In this document: positions 9,499-21,352 of the stretch, in pieces | Position numbering within the stretch: position 1 is the first letter of the stretch | Layout of the letters: every line of letters starts with the position of its first letter | Source: Mesocentrotus franciscanus | Taxonomy: Eukaryota > Echinodermata > Echinoidea > Camarodonta > Strongylocentrotidae | NCBI GenBank assembly: GCA_037976565.1 | Contig: CP137682.1 | Coordinates: forward strand, 854,867-918,866 | Direction: 5' to 3' | DNA length: 64,000 bases | The notes under the pieces: model-generated | Databases searched by the model: none | Told to the model about the DNA's origin: nothing | The model's input: the letters and a program-made list of their open reading frames with translations, nothing else | Position numbers and translations under genes: made by a program

Positions 9499-12084
9499 GG
9501 AGTCTCCAAGACGGATCTATTGGGAATTGATTCACCCATAGAAAAGGCTCTGGGAGTACTGTGGTGTGTTGAGTCCGACACACTTAAGTTCAGGCTCACT
9601 CTACACGACAAACCCCAGACGAGAAGAGGAGTCTTAGCCACAGTTATGTCAATCTACGATCCATTGGGTCTGCTGGCGCCAATTGTACTACGAGGGAAAC
9701 AGATCTTGCAAGAACTATGCAGGAAAGCAGTAGGCTGGGATGATCAACTCCCAGATGAACAGAGAAGCAGTTGGGAAAAATGGAGAGCTGATTTGCGTAA
9801 TCTGGACTCAATCTCCATACAAAGATGCTACAAGCCTGCACAATTCGGAGAAGTAAGGACAACGCAGCTTCATCATTTTTCTGATGCCAGTACTACTGGT
9901 TATGGCGAGTGCACATATCTAAGACTGACTAATGATGAAGGAAAGGTGCATTGTACATTACTGATGGGGAAGGCCAGAGTTGTCCCTCTCAAACCAATCA
10001 CTGTACCACGTCTGGAGCTGACAGCCGCAGTGGTTTCAGTTAGAGTCAGTGCATTTCTTCAGAGAGAGTTGGTACCCTCAGACACCGAAGAGTTCTATTG
10101 GACAGACAGCAATGTAGTGATGGGCTACATTAATAATGACTCAAAGCGCTTTCATGTCTTTGTTGCCAACCGTGTGCATCAGATTAGACAACACTCTTCC
10201 CCCTCGCAATGGAGACATGTGGGTACACATGATAACCCAGCTGATCTTGCTTCTCGAGGAGCTACAGTGAACCAACTCCTGTCATCCCTTTGGTTTACTG
10301 GCCCAAAGTTCCTGTGGGAGAGCAACGCAGAGAAGTTCATTCAAGGTGATAAGTTTGACATAAGGTTGGATGATCCGGAAGTAAAGAAAGCTCATGCAAA
10401 CGTTGTACATGGTCACTCCAAGCCTTCTACCTTTGAGATCGATCGTTTAGACAGATTTTCCTCTTGGCACAGAGCAAAAGGGGCAGTAGCCAACTGCATG
10501 AGACTGAAGTCGCTTTTGAGAAGGCGATGTCGAGAGCGAGGTCTGAGCACGTCATCCACCACTGGAAAGACTTCATTCCATGGTGAGCTACAGAAGCTTA
10601 CTACAAATGAACTAAACAAAGCACAATCAGAAATCCTGAAGGCCGTACAGAGAGATGCATTCAGTAATGAGCTGACAGCTATACAGAACCAGTCGGGTAA
10701 AGGTAGTGAGATGAATGCAAACAAGAGACACCGACGTAAGCAGCAAGGGTATAGTCGCTTTCATCGTCTTGACCCTTTCATCGACGCTGATGGGATACTA
10801 AGAGTAGGTGGACGCCTAAGATGTGCTGAAGGTTCCTATGAAAGTAAGCATCCAGCTATTCTACCCCAGGACCACCATATTACAGAGTTGATAATACGAC
10901 ATTGTCACGTTCAGACAGCTCACCAGGGACGAGGTATGACCATCAACCAACTGAGGTCAAGCGGCTTCTGGGTCTTATCTGGGAGCTCAACAGTCTCTAG
11001 ACTCATACGGAAGTGTGTCACATGTCGTAGGCTACGTGGTGAATCTCAATGGCAGAAGATGTCAAACCTGCCTAAGGACAGAGTTGAGCCTACACCACCC
11101 TTCACATACAGCTGTATGGACGTGTTTGATCCATGGGTAATAAAAGAAGGCCGGAAGGAACTGAAAAGGTACGGCCTCCTCTTCAGTTGTATGGCTTCTA
11201 GGGCTGTGCACATTGAGACACTAAATTCGATGACGACCGACTCTTTCATCAACGCTCTTCGACGATTCCTATCCATTAGAGGTCCTGTGCACCAGCTTCG
11301 TTCAGATAGAGGGACTAACTTCATTGGAGCTGAAGCTGAGCTAAGAGAAGGTAGTAATACACACCGGGACAAGATTAAGGAATTTCTTCTGAGGAAAGAC
11401 TGTGACTATATTCACTTCAAATTTAATGTCCCTTCGGCTAGTCACATGGGAGGCGTATGGGAAAGACAAATACGCACTATACGTCGTGTGCTAGCAACAT
11501 TGTTGTATGAAGCTGGACAGCAGCTTGATGATGAGTCCCTGCGCACCCTCATGAACGAAGCAGCAGGTATCGTGAATAGCAGACCTCTGACTGTCGACAA
11601 TTTGAATGACCCTACACATCCTGAGCCCCTGACACCAAATCATCTTCTGACGATGAAATCTAACGTGCTGTTGCCCCCTCCAGGACACTTCCAACGAGAG
11701 GACTTGTACTCTAGGAAAAGATGGAGGAGAGTTCAGCATCTTGCTAATGAATTCTGGAAGCGTTGGAAGCGAGAGTTTCTCCAGAGTCTTCAATCACGTC
11801 AGAAATGGACTTACCCACAGCGTGAAGCCTGTACAGGTGATGTCGTAATAATGAAAGACGACAACCCAAGAAACCAATGGACGCTAGCCAGAGTAGTTGA
11901 TGTTTACCCATCCTCAGAGAATCACGTGCGTAAGGTGAAATTGGCGATGGGTGACCCCAAGATAAACAGTCGCGGGAAGCGAATCTTTCAAAAGCGTTAT
12001 TTAGAACGACCAATACATAAGCTTATTTTGTTAGTAGCGCATGAAGACCAGGGGAGATTCCCTGACAAGGAGCCACAAGGCTAG
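9481..12084 (+). pseudogene. BEL/Pao RNase H and integrase
   Basis: One long open frame of about 867 codons. It begins with the end of the RT connection (LGVLWC, then YDPLGLLAPIVLRGK). The RNase H domain has HFSDASTTGYGE, TVPRLELTAAV and YWTDSNVVMGYI carrying its acidic residues. The integrase zinc finger has RHCHVQTAHQGRG, then CVTCRR (H2C2). The integrase core has CMDVFDPW, HQLRSDRGTNFIG and SHMGGVWERQIR, with the last Asp and the Glu about 51 residues apart. A C-terminal DNA-binding-like region (TLARVVDVYP) follows. The length and absence of internal stops suggest a fairly young copy, although it lacks its 5' half. Confidence 0.92.
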
Positions 12085-13190
12085 GGGTTGAACTTGATTG
12101 ACAAGGAGCCACAAGGCTAGGGGGTTTAATTTGATTGACCTAAAGTAATAGTTGTTATGACCAAAACGCCATGTCTAGAGATAAAGACCTGGCCTCGGGT
12201 AACAAGGAGCCACGGGGTCTGAATTAAGACTAATTTATGTTATCATTTGATATTGTTCATTGTGTCTGAAATTGAAAACAAATTGAACTTTGCAAACATT
12301 GTGTTTGAGATAAATGTGAATTCAACCAAAATTCTGAAGTCTGAAAGGGAGAATACCTTCAATTTCCTAAATGTCGCTTTGTCTTTGTATATATATATAT
12401 ATATATATGATTTTGATCAAAGTGCTAGAGTCTGGATGTAAAACAAAATTGAAATGTTTAAGGTTAACATTCCAGTGTAAACTTACTAGGGTCTTAAGTC
12501 AGACTTGTAACCTTGTGTCATTCTATTTGTTTGCAAAATAAATTGTAGGCATAAAGTTAATGCTCATTAAACCAATATATGGGTCTGATGCAAGACTAAG
12601 GAGTTAATGCTATTTGACAAAATTTATACATGCATAAAATCATATTTAGGATTAAGGACTGAAACTAATTCGAAACAAAAATTTTAAGTCAAGTATGTAT
12701 TACTATACATGAATTGTGGTTTGGTTGCAGATTCAAATTTATGCATTAGTAATAGATTCATGATCTCTGAACGTCTGATCGAGTTGATCGCAATTCTAGA
12801 AGGATTAGAATTGAAGATTATATTTATAAGTTGTAAAACCAGTTAAACTTATAGATTGAAGTACATGCAGCTAGTGAGTACATTTACTTCTTAAATGGGC
12901 CTTTGTATACTAATGTTAGAAATGTTAAGTTCTGTAGAACATGTAAGAAATATTCCAAGTGGATCAAAGGAAAAATTATAGGATAGCTTATTGTGGTAAA
13001 TTAGTTGTACTAATTTAAAGGAGCCATGTAACAGTATTTGAGTTAGGCAGCAAAAAGGTTAGAGCGCCATCTTGGGTGACAGACTTTCAAAGACAGAGTT
13101 TCAAAGACAAACATGGAAGCTCCGATGTTTGAGACAAATTGTTGAATATCTGTAACATCTTCATGGCTGCAGTTACAGCCATCAAATAAA
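12085..13190 (+). other. Post-BEL non-coding sequence, possible 3' LTR
   Basis: Directly after the BEL stop a 23-30 bp purine-rich motif (ACAAGGAGCCACAAGGCTAG) occurs twice (12068 and 12100), with a related GACCTGGCCTCGGGTAACAAGGAGCCACG part near 12187. It could serve as the polypurine tract. A TA run lies at 12390-12409. AATAAAAATC near 13186 could be a polyadenylation signal. No second LTR copy exists in the window to confirm an LTR. Confidence 0.4.
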
Positions 13191-13191
13191 A

Positions 13192-13630
13192 ATCTTCATA
13201 TCCGACAGTCCATTTTCTCTGAATTTTGTTTTTGTATCTATTCGGTGCTTATAAAGCCAACTTCTTGAATAGCACAACGGCGATAACTTTCGACCCAAAT
13301 TTGCATCTCGAGAAAAAAAAGCGATATTTGTGATCATGGTTCGATTTATTTCGACGATAGTTCTGTGTTTCTTCTATTTGACATTTACTCAGACAGCCTT
13401 AACAGAAACTAGAGACAAAGTCGACGGCGATCATGTAAGGTTTAACAATTTTCAATGTTTCTTTGTTATAGTTATATTTTTTATAATTCTCATGATTATC
13501 ATGATTATTGTTCTGTACAAATTGGAACAAGCCTTTGGCCATTCGTGCCCCACCACAAATTGATTTTTCTTGTCTTTATACAATTTGTACTGTCAAATTT
13601 TACATCGTCATTAGAATGTACATTTACTTA
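13192..13630 (+). pseudogene. Duplicate first exon (copy 1) of the sushi gene
   Basis: This block matches 14125-14590. The common core, from TTTGCATCTCGAG through the start codon, the signal peptide and the GTAAGG donor, is nearly identical. Copy 1 starts at 13336, encodes MVRFISTIVLCFFYLTFTQT and ends at 13434 in phase 0. The sushi exon acceptors need a phase 1 donor, so copy 1 would be out of frame with them. That is why I treat copy 2 as the working exon. A separate use of copy 1 with an unseen exon cannot be excluded. Confidence 0.55.
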
Positions 13631-14044
13631 TGTCTAAGAAAATACCGGCAAGGCAAAGCCAGGATCATTAAATTACTATCAATCCAAGATCGATGGCATA
13701 GAGAAATATTTTACACCAAGATTTTTGTCTTTGCCTCCTTTTCCCATACAAATGTGTCCTTTTTGGCAAATCCCCTTCTTTGGAAAATGTTCTGCCGCCC
13801 CTGACAATATCAATTCTCTCTGTCAATCAAACTTTGCGATTTTCAATACACGAGCACTTTCGAATATCAGTTTCGCCTTATTTAAAAGCGCATGATTTAA
13901 AAACAATAATTAAAAGTGATGCAATTGCAGAAAATAAAATGCGGAAATTCAAAGAAAGGGAGCAAAAATCAAGAGCTGCCTGCCCTTGATGCTAAAATAA
14001 AGATCAGGGACTGTGCTAATTGAAAGGGATTTGTTTCTTTTTCT

Positions 14045-14127
14045 TTTAATGAAGTCTCTCTCTCACTCTACGTTTCTCTTTCTCTCTTTCTCTTTTTTTT
14101 TTCTCTCTCTCTCTTTCTATTTCTCTT
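14045..14127. repeat. CT microsatellite
   Basis: Runs of CTCTCT and TTTCTCTTTC lie immediately before the second copy of the duplicated first-exon block. Confidence 0.9.
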
Positions 14128-14295
14128 TCATATCCGCCAGTCCGCTTTCTCTGTTTTTTTATTCGGTGCGTATAAACTAAGCCAACTTGCTCTATATAGG
14201 AAGATAGCCATACCAGCTCGGAGTTTGAACAGCACAACGGCTATAACTTTCGACACAAATTTGCATCTCGAGAAAAAAAAGCGATATTTGTGATC

Positions 14296-17200
14296 ATGGT
14301 TCGATTTATTTCGACGATAGTTCTGTGTGTCGTCTACTTGGCAGTTACTCATACAGCCCTTATCAGAAACAAGAGACAAAGTCGATGGCCATCATGTAAG
14401 GTTTATCAATTTTTCAATGTTTCTTTGTTAAAGTTATATTTGTTATAATTCTCATGATTATCATGATTATTGTTCTATACAAATTGGGACAAGCCTTTGG
14501 CCTTTCTGCCCCACCACAAATTGATTTTTCTTGGCTTCATTCAATATTGTACCGTCAAATTTTACATCATCATTAGAATGTACAGTACATTTTTTTTTGT
14601 CTTATGTTTTCTTTTTTCAAGCACAATTGGTTATTCATATAGGCCTAAAATTGTATGTGTATTATTGTATTATGACTTTTTTCATCAGATAAGTAAATAC
14701 ATGAATTAAATTCCTTTTCTTCTCCTTTTCCTCATTCCTCTCGCTGCTATTAACTTTTGTGTCCGATGTGCTGAAAACAGAATTAGCGGAGAATTAAAGT
14801 TTTCTTTCTTTTTCATGGGGCAGACTTATTTTTGCCAACAAATTGAACAGGAAAATAACAAACTCACCTTTGTAGACAGAACGTTAAAGTGACTCGGTAA
14901 CATTGTTGTAGGTTGATGAAAAAACTGCGTAATTTTTGTATGAAATGTTACTTATTATATTCCGTCTCCTGTACTAACCCTCTAACATGCAAAAAATCCT
15001 GAAAAAATTCTCAAACCAGACAGATATTTATGGTTTTCTTTGAAGGCGTCTAACAGGAAATTCTCCCAACCATTTTCGAATTTTTCCAACCGTTTTTCCA
15101 TGAAAATAAGACATAAAATAGGCTTGTAAAAATCTGTCAACACTTAAATGTCTGGAATGGTATATAGAGCCAATTCATTGCATTGTGACGATTTTAATTC
15201 ACCTAAAATGTAATTAAATTATAATAATATGGTTCGGAGAATTAAGGAATCGATCAGATCAGTTTTTCCCAATTTGTATCATTAATAATGGTCTGTTTTC
15301 ACTCAAACTTTCAGATTATCTTTAATTGTACATCTAGCATTGAATTCACTACCTTAGCACCATTTTCTCCCATCTGAACAATGTTACCAAGTCCCTTTAA
15401 ATGTACGTGTTTGTAAAATATCTCCTCCCTATCTCTCTCACTCTTTAACAAAAAAGTGGGGCCATTCATGCAACCTTAGGACTATTTTTTACTTTGATGG
15501 ACCATTTTAAAACTTTTTTAAATGTTTTATTCCCGTCAATCTTATCAGTGTGTTTTGTTTTTTTGTTTTTTTAGTTCAAGGCAGAATTTTAGCGAGTGTA
15601 AAAGGGTTGGGAAAAGTACACAAACCCATTATAGTTTATTCCTTCCCTTTTTTTTCCTTTTTCGTCGGCTGCCCGCAAGAATGCCTGTCTATGCCCTCAG
15701 TAAGGGCCTTTTTTTTAGTTCCCTTTCATCCAGATCCCTATGGTCCCTGTGGAAAACCGACCATGCATATTCCACACGGGGGCATCGCACTTTTCAAAGA
15801 GACCTTGTACTTCAGTAGTCGATGTACTAGCGACAGTACTTGGGGGTGCGAACTCGGGTTTTACTGCGATGAGGGGTACAAGATCAATGGCGATGTACAC
15901 AGACCCATTACTGTTTATTCCTTCCTTTTCTTTTCCTTTTCCGTCCGCTGCCCGCAAGAATACCTGTCAATGCCCTCAGTAACGGTCTTCTTTTTAATTT
16001 TTGTAGTTCCCTTTCCTAGCTATGGTCCCTGTGGAAAACCGACCGTGCATATTCCACACGGGGGCATCACACTTGCCGAAGATTCCTTTTCACGGTACTC
16101 AAGAACTCGATGTACTAGCCTCAGTACTAGGAGGTGCGTACTCGGGTTCTACTGCGATGAGGGGTACACGATCAATGCCACTGGCGTTTTTGATATCGAA
16201 TGCCTGGAGAACAACTCAACATGGTGGATTGGGTCCTTACCAACCTGTGATGAAATACCCTATCATGAGCCTGAGGAAATACTCCATCATGAGCCTGAGG
16301 AAATACTTCGTGATGATCCTCCTTTGCCACCCGACTCATTAGCCTTCAAATTAAAATACAGTATGTAATCACTATGATTGTCTTCTTGTTACTCAATAAC
16401 GTTTATAGATTAGTGTAACTCTTAGACTCGTTTTGGAGTGAAAATCCATGCATGCCGACAAAATACAGACTACTCTCCAAAAGACTATTCAAACTATATA
16501 TTAGTTGGGAGTGAATTCTACTATGATTTGGAGTGGATTTAACTCCAAACTAAAGTTATCTCTAGTATGACTCCCAATCTTGCAGGACTGTTGCGTAGAG
16601 TGGGTCAAGCCATTGAGGGAACTGACATCGTAAGGGCTATTTATTTATTTATTTATTTGTTTATTTACTTAATGTTTATTTACAGTTCACAACTAAATTA
16701 TTCATACCCTTACCAAGTTCTGTAACTTTTTAAGTATGTGACAAATTAATTTGCCCCCATTTAAAGGGATACTTCAGTGCTTGTTTAAGACCGCAAATGC
16801 CTTCAAAGTGGATGGTTATTGCTCTTATTCTTATTCATGACATTTCTAATGCGCTATTAGAACCTAAAATTGCTATGAAGGTAATTTTAGACCCCAAAAT
16901 GTGTGAATTTAGATTGAATACGATCATTCCAATTCAGCTACACTTTCAACAAAATACGGTGACCGTTAATTAATTAACTAATTAATTAATAATAACCAAC
17001 ACGAAAAAGCCAACAAAAAGCCAATATTGGCATTGGCTGGAATAAAACGTATGAGGCGCTATCTCGTTTTTCAACGGCTGGTTCAAAATTACCGAATATT
17101 AATTTTGTGGGGCACCACAAATATTAGAAATGGTTATATTTATGGATATTGCAGCCGTCTCTGAACCGATTTTGATCAACAAAGATGATTTCGTCATTTA

Positions 17201-20200
17201 AATTGTATATTCTTTCAAATTTGACACTAAGTTTTTCATTATCTCACAAAAAAGTTATTTTGTGTAGTGCCCTCTGCAACAAAACTCAACCATCCCTTTA
17301 AGTTTCTTGAGAATGTCACATAGTAACGCTTACATCTACAAGTATTAGACAAAGGCCCTAATTCAACCAGTCCACTTTTGACTCTTGATTTATGACCAAA
17401 AAAAAAACAATCATCAAATTTAAAAGGGTTATCAATAATTTAGTTGTCACATATTGTATTTAGTTATTATTCATTTTGCATAATAATTAATTATGGTGAT
17501 TCATTCAGTATGATTAATCTGGTCTTCCATCAAGCCATGTGAACCACAGTGGTTTAGAAAAAATGATTTATTAGCAAAAATATAAATTATATCAAACAAG
17601 GTATACTTTACAAATTTACTAACATTGACATGATCACTACAAGTACGAAATAGATCAGAGCAACTGAACGCATACTAGTACAATACGAGTTAAACTAGTA
17701 GGAGAGAAAGAAAAAAAATGCTGTAATTGCCCAAGAAACTAACCGAAAATAGAAACCGAGGTTGAGAGGTAAAAGAAAGAAGAAAGAATTACGAATTAGG
17801 AAATGAAATCAGTATGAACAGCATTAATACATGAGCATAATAACAAGTTTTAAAAAATAGAGAGAAAAATGATGAATGGTGCGGATTAAACTAATGCCAT
17901 AGATTAGGGGAATAGTGCTGGATGCATGGAGAGTGAAATAGTCCATTTTACACCCTTTCCCTTTTTTCTTTTGAATTCTCTTTCTTCACCATTCATGGAG
18001 AGGGGGAGGGGCAAGTGCCACCTGACCCCCCACGTAAGCCTCTACTAACTACTGGAACATGTGCAACAATGTTTTGTCACTGCCATGAGCTTGATAACAG
18101 ATCATTGAGCAACGAATTATTAGGAGCTAAAGATCTGTATGGCTGAAAATTATGTTGATAACATCAACAAATAATGGTTTTAAAATGTATAATGTATAAG
18201 CCTACTTGATTGCAATACCCTATCACTGGTATAGGCCTATAGGATTTTTGTCAAAATTCATCGTTCATCATCAAATAAACATGTTTGTGTCTCTGTTTGT
18301 TGTTGGTTCTTGTTTATGTATTTGTCTATATGTAGATTTGTTTGTTTCTGTGGGGGGGGGTTGTTTGATAGTTTATCTGTTTATTTATTTGTTTGTTTGT
18401 TTATTTGTTCACCTAGAGCTCATTTTATCTGTGGTTAGCTCGGTTATCTTGTTGACGTGTGGTGCAATGATGTAAGTAAAATGATTCGATTGTTTAAATA
18501 AATAATTCATTATAAATGATAGGCCATATACTTTGCATGTTGGCAAAATTATCACTAATTTTAAAAAATGAAATAAAGCGTTCATTTTTCGGAAGGGTCA
18601 TAATTTCGAAGATAAAATAGAATCCAATATCATTTCGAAAGTTTTGCCTTTGGATCAAACGCAGCTTGGCGGTAGCGATTCTAGAGGGGTTTCTAGATAC
18701 CAGCAAAGCATGTCTCTTTCAAGTGGAAGAAATTTGTTTTACAGAAGACAAGAGTAGGTTTCGTTAGTGTTTTGAGGTTTTGTATTCTTCAAATTGATAC
18801 TCACGTGATATAAGTCCAGCTCGGAGCCAGACCAAAGTATTTTAAACGAATAGATTTGCTTTCCATTCCTTTTCTTTTGTATCGACACAGTATGTAAATT
18901 CATCTAAACACCTCATACACTCATGCAGTCACATGCACATATCAAAAGTTTTGTTTTAAAAACACGACGGCCCTGACGTGTCAGAAATTGGGGGAGCAGA
19001 TTCGACACCCCACCCTTCCCTCTTTATCCTTTATTTTTTTGTAACTTTGTTTTATTCCTCCAAATGTAATACAAACAAGAACAACATACAATTGAATAAA
19101 AATAAATAAAGGTTTTCAATATTAATTGCTTATACATAAACATAATTAAACAAAAACTCATTTGCAGTATTATAACAGCAACAAAGTAAACCTAAACTCT
19201 GAATACCTCGGCACGCCTATAGGCCTACACCCCCTTCCGTATATGTTGATACTCCACAGACTGTGTACATACAAATTACGTAACTGGGTAAAATATGATT
19301 TATTTGCGCAGTTATTATTTTCTATTGACTATACGTATCATTATAGATCGGCGAATCGAAGAAATGATGCTACCCAGACACATTTCACTCCCGTTCCAAC
19401 AGCAGCTGTCCCTACATCTCCCGAGACCGATGATGATAGGAGATTACAAGGTAGGCATGACACAATTTAGTTTTCTCTTTTTGCCCCTTTTTGTTTAATA
19501 TGAATTACGCTCTCATCATAAACGGTCCACTCACAAGCACACACACACACACACACACACACAAGAAGTTTAAAGTTTGTGTTGGCTATAAGAGAGAAAG
19601 TGAGAAAAGAGAGAGAGAGAGAGAGAGAGAGGGTGGGAGCTAGATTCTTTTCTACTGAACGAAAAATGATGACAGATATTTGGGCCTCAACAAATATGGG
19701 GACAGAAGTATATGTCCCCCCCCGATTTTAAACAAATTGCGGGGACGTATTCATTTTTCGTTTTTAAGTGTATCTGAGACACTTGGACTAAAAATACCTA
19801 CCATTTTTAATACTGAGTTGATTTGTGTCGTTTTTGTCAATAAATACCTCCTTAGAGGTTAGTATTTTCTGGCCAATCTTGCATCTCATAATAATCCCAG
19901 TACAGTGAAACCTGTCTATAAAGACCACCCAAGGGAGACAAGAAAAGTGGTCTTTATAGGCAGGTGGTCTTTATGTACAGGCTCCGTTAGTACATGTCTT
20001 GATGAGAAACAATTTTCAAGGGAAACAAAAAATGTGGTCTTTGTAGACAGGTGGCCTTTCTATACAGGTGGTCGTTAAAGCAGGTTTGACTGTATTAGTC
20101 TGCAAAATCAATGATGCTATTTTATAGCGTTCAGTATTTCTTTTGAACATCGTTAACATTTTTTTCCTTCTCCATATTTTGTATCGAATAATCCCGTCCC

Positions 20201-20303
20201 GGCTTTGCCCCCCTTCCCCTCTATTTCTGTCTATTTCTCTCTCTCTCTCTCTCTCCTCTCTGTACAGATTCTCGAGTATGAACTGATTCCGTTCCAGCCC
20301 TGA
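14296..20303 (+). CDS. Small secreted sushi (CCP) domain protein, four-exon model
   Basis: Model exons: 14296-14395, 16007-16360, 19347-19450 and 20268-20303. All have AG/GT borders, the phases agree (1, 1, 0), and the total is 594 bases, a 197-residue protein. Exon 1 encodes a signal peptide (MVRFISTIVLCVVYLAVTHT). Exon 2 is a symmetrical phase 1-1 module with one sushi-like domain: GPCGKPTVHIPHGG, LGFYCDEGYTI, IECLENNSTWW and GSLPTCDE. It has six cysteines rather than the usual four, followed by a duplicated HEPEEIL segment. Exons 3 and 4 are weakly supported, because exon 3 is open in two frames and has no recognisable domain. Sushi domains mediate protein binding outside the cell, for example in complement-like or adhesion proteins. 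I cannot name an orthologue. Confidence 0.55.
14884..15400. mobile_element. TTAA-flanked miniature inverted-repeat element (family T1)
   Basis: TTAA at 14884-14887 and at 15397-15400 flanks inverted termini: AGTGACTCGGTAACATTGTT at the left, and the reverse complement of the right end, AGGGACTTGGTAACATTGTT. The interior is non-coding. TTAA duplication suggests a piggyBac-type or other TTAA-targeting transposase acting in trans. It lies in intron 1 of the sushi gene model. Confidence 0.8.
15615..15892 (+). pseudogene. Truncated duplicate of the sushi exon
   Basis: This stretch is a tandem copy of 15893-16170. Both contain CCCGCAAGAAT(A/G)CCTGTC, a T-rich tract, an AG acceptor (15718 here) and then a GGPCGKP-type start: GPCGKPTMHIPHGG, then GFYCDEGYKING. 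The copy ends before the last two cysteines and has no convincing donor, so it is probably skipped or dead. Confidence 0.6.
16761..17301. mobile_element. TTAA-flanked miniature inverted-repeat element (family T2)
   Basis: TTAA at 16761-16764 and 17298-17301. The left end reads AGGGATACTTCAGTGCTTG; the right end, reverse-complemented, reads AGGGATGGTTGAGTTTTGTTG. The terminal similarity is short and imperfect but begins exactly at TTAA on both sides. The 541 bp interior is non-coding. It sits in intron 2 of the sushi gene model. Confidence 0.65.
17302..19346. other. Intronic or intergenic sequence, no gene seen
   Basis: AT-rich sequence with a short G run (18352-18360) and TTTG/TTTA simple repeats near 18370-18410. 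I see no coding exon. It would be intron 2 of the sushi gene model. Confidence 0.5.
19911..20094. mobile_element. Tc1/mariner-like miniature element
   Basis: Starts TACAGTGAAACCTGTCTATA and ends CAGGTTTGACTGTA, giving inverted termini bounded by TA, the target duplicated by Tc1/mariner elements. Internal GTGGTCTTTATAG-type motifs repeat several times. A relative lies at 45547-45723. Confidence 0.75.
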
Positions 20304-20424
20304 TCAGTCTTGCAGCAATTTGGAGAGAAAACGGCATGTCGGCGAAACTTTTATTGAAATGATTTTATACATCCAGATTAAAACAAATTGCACCCTGATA
20401 TGAACGAACTTGGTCATTTATTAA

Positions 20425-20612
20425 ATATGATGATGATTAATTATAATGATAATAACAATAATAATAAAAGTGATACAAATGATAATAATAATAATAATAA
20501 TAATGGTAATGATAATTATAATTATGATAATTATAACAATAATAATGATGATAATAATAATAATAGTAATAATAATAGTAATAATAATAACAACAATAAC
20601 GATAATGAGACT
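20425..20612. repeat. AAT/GATAAT microsatellite
   Basis: About 190 bp of ATAATAATGATAAT-type repeats. Poly-Asn and poly-Ile frames crossing it on both strands are artefacts. Confidence 0.95.
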
Positions 20613-20614
20613 AT

Positions 20615-20705
20615 ACTTCCGGCACGGATCCACGGGGGGAGGGGGCGACGGGCCCCCCTGGGAAAAATACAGGCCCCACCCCAATGCTCCCTTACCCCCA
20701 CCCAC
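20615..20705. repeat. GC-rich dispersed repeat, copy 1
   Basis: CACGGATCCACGGGGGGAGG is followed by GGGCCCCCCTGGG and a C-rich tail with CCCACTGATCG. It resembles 50690-50840 (GGCGGATCCAGGGGGGCGG ... GGGCCCCC ... CCCCACTGAGCG) in sequence and order. Confidence 0.55.
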
Positions 20706-21276
20706 TGATCGTATTGTAATTTTGATATTTCATGATGTGTGAACTGTATTTTGACCTCGTAACTTAGATTAATGTTATCATTTGTGAATTTTAAATTGAA
20801 AGTCTCCTATGTTCGCATTTAATCAATATTAGATTGAATTTGATTTGAAATCAGTCAATGTCTGATGGTATATATAGGCATTATTTAATCAATAGTAGGC
20901 ATATTTCTAAAGAAACAGACAACCTTAACCCTGCTCATGCACGGTACATGCAAAACATACATTACGTTTTCATATTAATATATTTACTATTGATTAAATC
21001 ATTCCTGCCGTGAATTATTGGCAATTAGTTCTGTAGGCTTCATGTATGGGTTATCTCGCATGTAGATGCAAACATTTAATTTTATGCTATTATAGTGCTA
21101 AAAATGTTATGTTTTGAGAAATAAATGAAATCCTATCACATCAACTATGGTTATGATAGGAGACTTTACTGTCTAACATGCAGAATAGGTGACGGAAGCA
21201 TAATGCACTCTATGAAAGAAAAAAATGAATGGAAAGAAATGTGGAAGTAGAAAGAAAAAAATGAGTAAAAGATATA

Positions 21277-21289
21277 TATACACACACAG

Positions 21290-21344
<55 letters not shown>

Positions 21345-21352
21345 TATATAAA
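21277..21352. repeat. CA and TA microsatellites
   Basis: Alternating (CA)n and (TA)n tracts border the left arm of the Penelope-like inverted repeat. Similar TA/TG tracts lie at 23535-23580 beyond the right arm. Confidence 0.95.

Larger units (their letters stand above)
7541..13190 (+). mobile_element. BEL/Pao LTR retrotransposon, 5'-truncated
   Basis: Plus-strand pol sequence with the BEL/Pao domain order: protease end, reverse transcriptase, RNase H, H2C2 integrase zinc finger, integrase core. Gag, most of the protease and the 5' LTR are absent; coding sequence begins abruptly at the LINE junction near 7540. A LINE interrupts it at 7763-8329 and a frameshift breaks it near 9480. The 3' LTR should lie somewhere in 12085-13190, but without a 5' copy I cannot place its borders, so the right end given is a guess. 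Confidence 0.85.

Noticed and set aside
13508..13989. Small plus-strand frames between the two first-exon copies
   Set aside because: No domain, no splice consistency, and they overlap duplicated intronic sequence.
20388..20742. Long poly-Asn and poly-Ile reading frames on both strands
   Set aside because: They are produced by an AAT-type microsatellite and have no splice or start context.
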